This document shows, piece by piece, positions 1 to 4,926 of a stretch of DNA of 9,770 bases. Position 1 is the stretch's first letter; each line of letters opens with the position of its first letter. The stretch is from JBDKFK01 sp039798745 (GTDB lineage Bacteria > Patescibacteriota > Microgenomatia > UBA1406 > GWC2-37-13). Location: NCBI GenBank assembly GCA_039798745.1, contig JBDKFK010000042.1, positions 1-9,770 on the forward strand, written 5' to 3'. The translations under genes were made by a program, and so were the position numbers. Below the pieces are notes generated by a model. The model saw only the letters and a list, made by a program, of their open reading frames with translations. It had not been told where the DNA came from and did no database searches.

Positions 1-2
1 CC

Positions 3-86
3 CATAATCCTGATCGAACAAAAGACGCCATTCGCCGGTATGCGGCCAAAAACGGGACACCGCTCCCGCCACTTCAGGCCACATAG
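3..86 (+). CDS. C-terminal fragment of an upstream gene (5' end outside the window)
   Basis: Reading frame 3 is open from the window edge to a TAG at 84-86 and gives a protein-like tail of 27 residues ending RRYAAKNGTPLPPLQAT. Frame 1, which also runs open here, gives an Arg/Ser/His-rich string that does not look like protein, so I prefer frame 3 as the coding one. The stop lies 18 nt before a strong palindrome that could terminate the transcript. The fragment is too short to name a family. It could be a chance open stretch. Confidence 0.45.
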   Translation, partial: HNPDRTKDAIRRYAAKNGTPLPPLQAT

Positions 87-104
87 CGGCATGCGCACCA
101 AGGT

Positions 105-133
105 GGCGGGAACTTCTTCAAGAAGTTCCCGCC
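105..133. terminator. Perfect 14-bp palindrome, possible terminator
   Basis: The arms GGCGGGAACTTCTT (105-118) and AAGAAGTTCCCGCC (120-133) are exact reverse complements around a single C at 119. It lies between the stop at 86 and the promoter at 149, where a terminator of the upstream gene would be expected. The downstream tail (CAACTCTTCTTG) is pyrimidine-rich but has no real U-run. A symmetric protein-binding site or a dispersed repeat unit is therefore equally possible. Confidence 0.45.
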
Positions 134-148
134 GCTGGCCAACTCTTC

Positions 149-177
149 TTGATATATTGCAGATTATGAGTCATAAT
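149..177 (+). promoter_or_regulatory. Sigma-70-type promoter, predicted leaderless start
   Basis: TTGATA (149-154, 5 of 6 matches to TTGACA) and CATAAT (172-177, 5 of 6 to TATAAT) are separated by exactly 17 nt. Counting 7 nt from the last base of the -10 puts the start site at 184, the A of an in-frame ATG. This would give a leaderless mRNA and fits the lack of any Shine-Dalgarno sequence here. Confidence 0.6.
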
Positions 178-183
178 GGTCAT

Positions 184-1041
184 ATGCCCGCACAAGTTCT
201 TACTCCGGAAATGGCTGACGCAGCCTTAAAAGTACATGAGATGGCTCACAAAAAGACCGCGGCCGAACTTCTTACAGAACAACGGCGCGTAGACAATCTT
301 CGTCAAACCTACGAAGGAACAGCATCACAGTATCAGCAACACAGAGACGGCATCAACGCCGCACGTAAACTGATTGAACTTTATGGCGAAAACCCTGAAG
401 TACGAAAAATTGAAGAGCGGGCTGCCGCAGAAATAGCACGGTTAAACGAAGCAGTTATTGATCGTGAACTTGAGTACAGACAGGCAGAACAGCAGATGTT
501 TGGACCCGCTGTAGAAGCCGCTGTCGCGGACGATGATGCACTCGCTTATATACACAATCTAAACAATCACAACGCTATCCAGCTTCTCAAACCTGCAGCA
601 GTACATATGGTGAATAGATTTGGACATACTCCCACAGCTGAAGAACGCGCTACAGTACGCCAGGAAATAATGCAACGACGCGCAGCCGAACAGGCAGAGC
701 TCGCCAGACTACAGGAAAAAAAGGCATATATTGAATCTCTCATGATACAAGCTGGAAAGAGAATGGGAGCTGTGCCAGAGGCAGTTGCCCGTCCAGACGT
801 AAGAGATGAAGTAGAGCTGCAAATAAAAAATGGCGCAGAGCTTACTGACATACTTGCCGAAACGAATGCCGAAATTTTCCCACTTGAAAACCGTGAAGTA
901 CATAAACGTAAATTTCTCGAAAATAGAGACAAAATACCTCAGCTGCAGCAAAAGAAAAAGCAGATAATTGAAGCCAAGCAGCAAGCGCAGTCTGCCGCCG
1001 ACCAACAACAAATTTCGACAGCCCGTACGGCATTAACATGA
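184..1041 (+). CDS. Soluble coiled-coil protein of unknown function
   Basis: I do not recognise this 285-residue protein. It is rich in Ala, Gln, Glu, Lys and Arg, has no membrane segment or signal peptide, and contains no cysteine that I can find. Long heptad-compatible helices cover roughly residues 10-110 (HKKTAAELLTEQRR, EERAAAEIARLNEA), 155-195 (RRAAEQAELARLQEKK) and the C-terminus (QLQQKKKQIIEAKQQ). I chose ATG 184 because a well-spaced promoter places the transcription start there. ATG 166 (six residues longer) would lie inside that promoter, and the frame upstream of 166 reads through the palindrome. The truncated GT2 gene begins 19 nt after its TGA, so the two may share a transcript. 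A structural or scaffold role is possible, but nothing shows it. Confidence 0.7.
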   Translation: MPAQVLTPEMADAALKVHEMAHKKTAAELLTEQRRVDNLRQTYEGTASQYQQHRDGINAARKLIELYGENPEVRKIEERAAAEIARLNEAVIDRELEYRQAEQQMFGPAVEAAVADDDALAYIHNLNNHNAIQLLKPAAVHMVNRFGHTPTAEERATVRQEIMQRRAAEQAELARLQEKKAYIESLMIQAGKRMGAVPEAVARPDVRDEVELQIKNGAELTDILAETNAEIFPLENREVHKRKFLENRDKIPQLQQKKKQIIEAKQQAQSAADQQQISTARTALT

Positions 1042-1060
1042 ATACTACGGTCTGCTACTC

Positions 1061-1444
1061 ATGAAAAGTATTAGTATTATTATTCCCGCGCTCAATGAAG
1101 AACAGGGTATTGGCGGAGTAATCCAGGGCATACCGGTCGCGGAACTTCGTACATTGGGCTACTCAACAGAAGTACTGGTAATAGATAACGGCAGTACCGA
1201 CGATACAGCAAAAATTGCCCGCATGAACAATGCTACAGTGATTATTCAACCCCTGCGTGGATATGGTAACGCGTATAAAGCAGGTTTCGCGCACGCGAGC
1301 GGCGATATCATTGCCACAGGCGATGCTGACTTTACCTATCCCTTCTCTATACTTCCCGCTACCTTGAAACGTATGGACAAGCTAAACACCGTGCGTGATG
1401 GACTAGGGAATATTTTACATATATTTAGGAAACGTTTTTTGTAA
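1061..1444 (+). CDS. C-terminally truncated GT2 glycosyltransferase, polyprenyl-phosphate-hexose synthase type (probably a broken gene)
   Basis: The first 109 residues are a clear GT-A family 2 N-terminus: ISIIIPALNEEQGIG (4-18), EVLVIDNGSTDDT (37-49, nucleotide-binding Asp42), the RGYGNAYKAGF segment (66-76), and the metal-binding DAD in GDADFTYP (87-94). The RGYG and DADxTYP signatures resemble dolichyl/undecaprenyl-phosphate glucose or mannose synthases, which load hexose on a lipid carrier for GT-C enzymes. Members usually have about 230 residues or more. Here the homologous part stops near MDKLN (105-109), is followed by an unrelated 18-residue tail, and ends 3 nt before a dispersed repeat. 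The acceptor half is missing and I found no continuation in the other forward frames, so the product is probably inactive. There is no Shine-Dalgarno; the start is ATGAAA, 19 nt after the preceding stop. Confidence 0.8.
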   Translation: MKSISIIIPALNEEQGIGGVIQGIPVAELRTLGYSTEVLVIDNGSTDDTAKIARMNNATVIIQPLRGYGNAYKAGFAHASGDIIATGDADFTYPFSILPATLKRMDKLNTVRDGLGNILHIFRKRFL

Positions 1445-1447
1445 CAC

Positions 1448-1535
1448 TGTCATTGCGAGACCCATTACTCTGAGGGTCGAAGCAATCTCTACAGTAAAGA
1501 TTGCTTCGCTTCATGTGAATCGGCTCGCAATGACA
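1448..1535. repeat. Dispersed palindromic repeat, copy 1
   Basis: An 88-bp element bounded by TGTCATTGCGAG (1448-1459) and its exact reverse complement CTCGCAATGACA (1524-1535). Inside is a perfect 10-bp stem, GAAGCAATCT (1479-1488) and AGATTGCTTC (1498-1507). The same ends and the GAAGCAATCT core recur at 4788-4926. I know this repeat type from CPR and other environmental genomes (established from memory, not searched). It sits directly after the truncated GT2 gene. Confidence 0.85.
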
Positions 1536-1538
1536 CAA

Positions 1539-1567
1539 TTGCGTATACCATATACCTTTGATATACT
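1539..1567 (+). promoter_or_regulatory. Candidate promoter for the 1797-2543 gene
   Basis: TTGCGT (1539-1544) and TATACT (1562-1567, 5 of 6 matches) are spaced by 17 nt. The predicted start near 1574 would give a leader of about 220 nt that includes the left copy of the 15-bp inverted repeat and the hairpins at 1653-1741. The -35 is weak (3 of 6). Confidence 0.4.
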
Positions 1568-1635
1568 ATAGGTACTTTCTACGCCTATGTTAGTTGGATA
1601 CACGCATGTCTGATATACAAACGCGTACATTCTTT

Positions 1636-1650
1636 GATAATCGGGAGGAT
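1636..1650 (+). repeat. Left copy of a perfect 15-bp inverted repeat
   Basis: GATAATCGGGAGGAT here is the exact reverse complement of ATCCTCCCGATTATC at 2585-2599. The match stops abruptly on both sides. The two copies enclose one gene together with its leader and 3' hairpin. Confidence 0.75.
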
Positions 1651-1652
1651 TT

Positions 1653-1741
1653 CTCTTATATAAGTGATAACCTGAGGATGATACTCATCTTCATATTTCC
1701 GCTTATATAAGAGGACGAACTCCGATGTCGCAGAGCATCGG
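1653..1741 (+). promoter_or_regulatory. Structured 5' leader with nested hairpins
   Basis: CTCTTATATAAG (1653-1664) pairs with CTTATATAAGAG (1702-1713). The inner GAGGATGA/TCATCTTC arms can pair with one G-U, so the whole forms a long stem with a nested tip. A second hairpin follows: CCGATG (1722-1727) with CATCGG (1736-1741) around an 8-nt loop. The shared core CTTATATAAG is itself a palindrome, so the two copies could instead be a duplicated protein-binding site. I do not recognise a known riboswitch class. Confidence 0.45.
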
Positions 1742-1784
1742 AACCGTACCCCCTATCTGCACCCATATCGTTTATACCTATCCG

Positions 1785-1792
1785 AAAGGAGG
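1785..1792 (+). promoter_or_regulatory. Strong Shine-Dalgarno that decides the start at 1797
   Basis: AAAGGAGG ends 4 nt before ATG 1797. It is the only near-consensus ribosome binding site in the window and supports this start over the in-frame ATG at 1725, which lies inside a hairpin. Confidence 0.85.
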
Positions 1793-1796
1793 CTGC

Positions 1797-2543
1797 ATGA
1801 TTGCAACCACTCGCGAAACACTGGTGGCTATAGCACTCAATGACGAGGAAACAGATAATGCCTACGTCATGATTCCCAACGAACGCCGCTACAGCCAGGT
1901 GTTACCCAAATTTCTCGCCGACTATGGCCTTGATGTAGACCACGGTGGTCGAAGGATCACTATTCCCGGGCCGATGGCTGAGGAAAAAGCCCGTGAGTAC
2001 GCGGCTCTGCTGAATAAGCGCGTCGATGATTTCATCGCCGGCACAGGCAGCACCATGTCCTTACAGCCGCGGCCGATCATCCAGCTGCCCTCGCTGGTGT
2101 TCTATCCGATTAACATTCGCATATCAAGAGTATTCGTGCTGCGTGCGCTCGGCGTTATCGCAGCCGTATTCGCGATCTACTGGCTCGTTGTTGGCATGAT
2201 CTATCTCGGTGCCACTACCTCTACTACCGATGGACCTGTTGCTAAGGATCACAACTTTGGCATCTATACCGATGACCAGCTGACGGTACACGTGAGTGTG
2301 AACCGCCAGTATGTGATCCGCAACTTCAGGACTATTGGGATGGTTTTGCCGCAAGGCTGTAGAACCGACGAGAAGCCCGACGGCCAGACACTGCTCATGT
2401 GCGGCACATCCCCGAACGAGGTACCGGTGGTGAGCTTGCCCGAACTTCGGGCGCACCAACCAGGTACCACGTACTGGGGGCGCACCCTCGACTACCCGGC
2501 AACGGTTGACGACATTCCGGACGAAGAACTGGAAGGTCGCTAA
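1797..2543 (+). CDS. Single-pass membrane protein of unknown function
   Basis: I do not recognise this 248-residue protein. Residues 1-105 are soluble and presumably cytoplasmic (TRETLVAIALNDEE, a GRRITIPGPMAEEKAREY segment). One hydrophobic helix follows at about 110-138 (FVLRALGVIAAVFAIYWLVV), then a C-terminal domain of about 105 residues that is probably outside the membrane. That domain holds a Cys pair (QGC, LLMCG) about 16 residues apart that could form a disulfide, and ends in an acidic tail (DDIPDEELEGR). The arms recall regulators with an N-terminal cytosolic domain, but no known motif is visible. It has its own promoter candidate, structured leader and 3' hairpin, so it is probably a one-gene unit. 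Its codon usage is richer in G/C at third positions than that of the gene at 2793. Confidence 0.8.
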   Translation: MIATTRETLVAIALNDEETDNAYVMIPNERRYSQVLPKFLADYGLDVDHGGRRITIPGPMAEEKAREYAALLNKRVDDFIAGTGSTMSLQPRPIIQLPSLVFYPINIRISRVFVLRALGVIAAVFAIYWLVVGMIYLGATTSTTDGPVAKDHNFGIYTDDQLTVHVSVNRQYVIRNFRTIGMVLPQGCRTDEKPDGQTLLMCGTSPNEVPVVSLPELRAHQPGTTYWGRTLDYPATVDDIPDEELEGR

Positions 2544-2554
2544 CGCTTAAGGGG

Positions 2555-2581
2555 GAGCAGGTGAGTATAACTCACCTGCTC
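2555..2581 (+). terminator. Hairpin terminator after the membrane-protein gene
   Basis: GAGCAGGTGAGT (2555-2566) and ACTCACCTGCTC (2570-2581) form a perfect 12-bp stem with an ATA loop, 11 nt after the stop codon. The following TCTATCCTCCC is pyrimidine-rich but not a true U-tract. Intrinsic termination is likely but not certain. Confidence 0.65.
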
Positions 2582-2584
2582 TCT

Positions 2585-2599
2585 ATCCTCCCGATTATC
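2585..2599 (-). repeat. Right copy of a perfect 15-bp inverted repeat
   Basis: ATCCTCCCGATTATC is the exact reverse complement of 1636-1650. It starts 3 nt after the terminator-like hairpin and forms the right edge of the candidate cassette. Confidence 0.75.
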
Positions 2600-2631
2600 C
2601 CATATACATCTTCTATAAATTGATTATTGTA

Positions 2632-2679
2632 TTGTTAATATATCCTTTTATAGTGAATAATAGGATTATGTGCTACAAT
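2632..2679 (+). promoter_or_regulatory. AT-rich promoter region for the GT-C gene
   Basis: Two candidates are visible. The better is an extended -10, TGCTACAAT (2671-2679), with only a weak -35 at the right distance. The other is TTGTTA (2632-2637) with AATAAT (2656-2661) at an 18-nt spacing. From the first, the start would be near 2686, leaving a leader of about 105 nt that contains the hairpin at 2712-2752. This is the only good promoter I see ahead of the 2793-9255 gene block. Confidence 0.5.
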
Positions 2680-2711
2680 ATATGTAAGCAAAATGTATAT
2701 TGGCATTTATA

Positions 2712-2752
2712 GAGCATATACAAGATGAAATCTACGTTATCTTGATATGCTC
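2712..2752 (+). promoter_or_regulatory. Stem-loop in the leader of the GT-C gene
   Basis: GAGCATAT (2712-2719) plus CAAGAT (2721-2726) pair with ATCTTG (2739-2744) plus ATATGCTC (2745-2752). This gives a 14-bp stem with one bulged A at 2720 and a 12-nt loop. It has no T-run after it, so it is not an obvious terminator. It may be a regulatory leader structure or an operator. Confidence 0.5.
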
Positions 2753-2792
2753 ATTGTGATTGAGAATTTTGAACCCACCCCGAGATCGCAGT

Positions 2793-4808
2793 ATGAAACA
2801 AATAGCGTATAAATCATTGTTATGGGATGTGTTCTATCTGACTATCCTTACTGGTGTTTCGTTATTTCTTATTTCGTTCTATTTTAACGCCCAATATTTG
2901 AATACGGGCTACCCCGACTGGATGGTGCATGCGTTTCGGACAAAGTTTATACAGCAGTATGGCTTTGTCTCGTGGACACATTTCTGGTCCAACGGCATAA
3001 GTGTGCTTAAAGCGTATCAATTTATACCTCACTACATTACGATCGCTGTCTCACAGATATTTAATGTCGACATAACCCGGGCGATGGTGCTTCTGACAAT
3101 CTTCCAGTTTGTGCTCCTAAGAATATTCATGTATGGAACTATCCGGCTGTTAAAATTCAGCAGTATTACTGCATTTATCGTGGCTCTCCTTTCGTTTGAT
3201 ATTGCTCAGTACTGGGGTGGTGTGTCTGACTATACGCTTATGTTTGCAAGCACATTGTTTCCCGTAGTTCTATATTTATGGGTTAAACATTTTGAGGGTA
3301 AGCTTTTGTACCTTTTTCCCTATCTTGCCGGCGTAGCTTTTTATATGCATCCTGTTCTGGCCATAAACTGTTTTCTTTTATGGATTTTCTCTGTTATATT
3401 CTCTGACCGGAAAATAATCTCAATCTCAAATATCATTCAACTTATTATTTTCATGGCTGCATCTTCCCTCTTCTGGTATCCAATAGTTTTTAAATATTCA
3501 TTTAATTACTCCAGTGACATATTGGCAAATAAAGAATTCCTAACTCTCGTATTGTCACAGTATGATTATTTTGGCCTCAGCATTTTTATACTAACTTGCC
3601 TTGTACTTTCTATGATCAGATCTATCATGCCAGTTCAAGCTAAATACAAATGGGCTACAGTTTTATTGGTATATTGTGTAACAACGTTTGTAACGGTACT
3701 TATAGGTCTTCATTTACCCTTACCTCGCGCTATTACGCAACTTCAGTTTACACGTGGCGTTACTCTCATAGGAATCGCGATACTCTTTTCATTTAGTTTG
3801 GCCGTTGAATCAGCAAGAAAACTTCACGTAGCTGCTATAAGGGGCGCTCTGCTCTTCCTTTTTTGTTTATCACTTGTTGAAGGTATGTGGTTTATCAGTG
3901 TATATTCGCCAAGCCCTATAGCCAAAGCCACCGAAGCTGTGTCAAGTTATGTAAACAAATATGGCGATGGATCTCTTTTGCAAGGCCGCGTCTGGACTTC
4001 GGATATAGGTAATGCCAGCTACTTCGCTCCATTGTCGACCAGATTCCCTCACTCATACATGGGACACCTTGAATCAAATCAGATACCTATTCGATTATCG
4101 CCACTTATTATGTATCATCCATATATAGCCGAAATTCCTCAGGCAAACCTTGATAGACTCACTAATTATTTCAAAATCAGCGGAACTAAATATGTATTCT
4201 TTGATGAAACTTCACCGTTTACAAGTTCGCTTCTTGATCCGTATAAAAGCAGCTATAAAGATAAGGGTAAACTTGAGCTTCCTCAGTCTATATATCATAT
4301 ATTTGAAACACCGGGAGAAGTCCGTAACAGTGTGCTGCTTGATGAACGATATAAAGAATCGTTTACTCATTTCCCGTTTGATCTCAAATTTAGTAATGTG
4401 AACGACCAGATCGAGCTCGACGACTATGTCCACAAATTTGTCAGTGTTCTCTACAAACCCGAAAACAAAACATTGTCAGTAGCATATCCCGATCAGGAGA
4501 CTGTGCAGATAGTGGTGCCGGCCAAACGCGATTCACGATTGGTGTATCTGAACGAAAGTTACGACACCAACTGGAAAGCATACTATAATAACAAACTGCA
4601 GACTATTAACCCTTCAGGGCCAAACTATATGCTCATAACCCTGGACAATCTCGAAGAAGGAGGCACACTTATACTCAAACATAGTTGGCCCACCTCGTTC
4701 TATGTCTCGATTTTTCTCATAATCCTTATCCCCTGCGAACTTGCGTTATCAAGATTAGTCGCGTATGTCATAAAAAAACATAATCGATTGTCATTGCGAG
4801 CAGAATGA
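2793..4808 (+). CDS. Large polytopic membrane protein, GT-C glycosyltransferase-like (PTPS-related/YfhO-like)
   Basis: This 671-residue protein has about 11 to 13 hydrophobic helices, most within residues 12-380, then an outside domain (about 385-630) and a last helix near 640-665. After the first helix comes GYPDWMVHAFR (39-49); an acidic residue in this first outside loop is typical of GT-C enzymes, with Asp42 the candidate. The C-terminal LVYLNESYDTNWKAYYNNK segment resembles the end of YfhO-like and 6-pyruvoyl-tetrahydropterin-synthase-related membrane proteins. Such enzymes transfer sugars from polyprenyl-phosphate donors on the outer membrane face. I chose ATG 2793 (ATGAAA) over TTG 2760, 11 codons upstream; neither has a Shine-Dalgarno. 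The last residues (LSLRAE) and the TGA stop come from a dispersed repeat. It precedes the glucan genes, so it may decorate or anchor that polymer, but this is inference. Confidence 0.75.
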   Translation: MKQIAYKSLLWDVFYLTILTGVSLFLISFYFNAQYLNTGYPDWMVHAFRTKFIQQYGFVSWTHFWSNGISVLKAYQFIPHYITIAVSQIFNVDITRAMVLLTIFQFVLLRIFMYGTIRLLKFSSITAFIVALLSFDIAQYWGGVSDYTLMFASTLFPVVLYLWVKHFEGKLLYLFPYLAGVAFYMHPVLAINCFLLWIFSVIFSDRKIISISNIIQLIIFMAASSLFWYPIVFKYSFNYSSDILANKEFLTLVLSQYDYFGLSIFILTCLVLSMIRSIMPVQAKYKWATVLLVYCVTTFVTVLIGLHLPLPRAITQLQFTRGVTLIGIAILFSFSLAVESARKLHVAAIRGALLFLFCLSLVEGMWFISVYSPSPIAKATEAVSSYVNKYGDGSLLQGRVWTSDIGNASYFAPLSTRFPHSYMGHLESNQIPIRLSPLIMYHPYIAEIPQANLDRLTNYFKISGTKYVFFDETSPFTSSLLDPYKSSYKDKGKLELPQSIYHIFETPGEVRNSVLLDERYKESFTHFPFDLKFSNVNDQIELDDYVHKFVSVLYKPENKTLSVAYPDQETVQIVVPAKRDSRLVYLNESYDTNWKAYYNNKLQTINPSGPNYMLITLDNLEEGGTLILKHSWPTSFYVSIFLIILIPCELALSRLVAYVIKKHNRLSLRAE

Positions 4809-4926
4809 CAAGTAGCGAAGCAATCTTTACAAGAAGATGCTTTACTTGTCAAGATTGCCTCGCCCGGCGTAGCCTTGGCGAAGTCGGGACGCGCGATCCT
4901 AAATAACGGGATCGCTCGCAATGACA
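4788..4926. repeat. Dispersed palindromic repeat, copy 2, composite
   Basis: It has the same ends as copy 1: TGTCATTGCGAG (4789-4800) and CTCGCAATGACA (4915-4926). Several inverted modules lie inside: TTGTCATT/AATGACAA (4788-4795 and 4804-4811), GAAGCAATCTT (4817-4827) with AAGATTGCCTC (4851-4861, one mismatch), a CCCG...CGGG palindrome (4863-4888), and GCGATCC/GGATCGC (4893-4899 and 4909-4915). The CCCG...CGGG module read on the minus strand gives the FAKATPGE-like peptide familiar from CPR genomes. The element overlaps the end of the GT-C gene and the first codons of the longer GT2 reading. Confidence 0.85.

Larger units (their letters stand above)
1636..2599 (+). other. Candidate cassette bounded by 15-bp inverted repeats
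   Basis: This 964-bp unit carries a structured leader, a strong ribosome binding site, one membrane-protein gene and a 12-bp hairpin, all between perfect 15-bp inverted ends. The enclosed gene is visibly richer in G/C at third codon positions than the genes that follow it. There is no transposase inside and no clear target-site duplication outside. It could be a non-autonomous mobile unit, or the two ends could pair within one transcript. Confidence 0.35.

Noticed and set aside
40..183. Longer N-terminus of the coiled-coil protein from ATG 40 or ATG 166
   Set aside because: The translation before 166 is an Arg/Ser-rich string through a palindrome, and a good promoter at 149-177 would lie inside the gene. 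A protein-like tail in another frame ends at 86.
1725..1796. ATG 1725 as start of the membrane-protein gene
   Set aside because: It lies in a hairpin (CCGATG/CATCGG) with no ribosome binding site, while ATG 1797 has AAAGGAGG at a workable distance.
2541..2600. Integron attC-like recombination site after the gene
   Set aside because: The 3' hairpin suggested a cassette, but I could not find the paired RYYYAAC/GTTRRRY core sites in the right arrangement.
1620..2615. Target-site duplication outside the 15-bp inverted repeats
   Set aside because: TACATTCTTT on the left and TACATCTTCT on the right are similar, but they are not identical and not symmetrically adjacent to the repeats.
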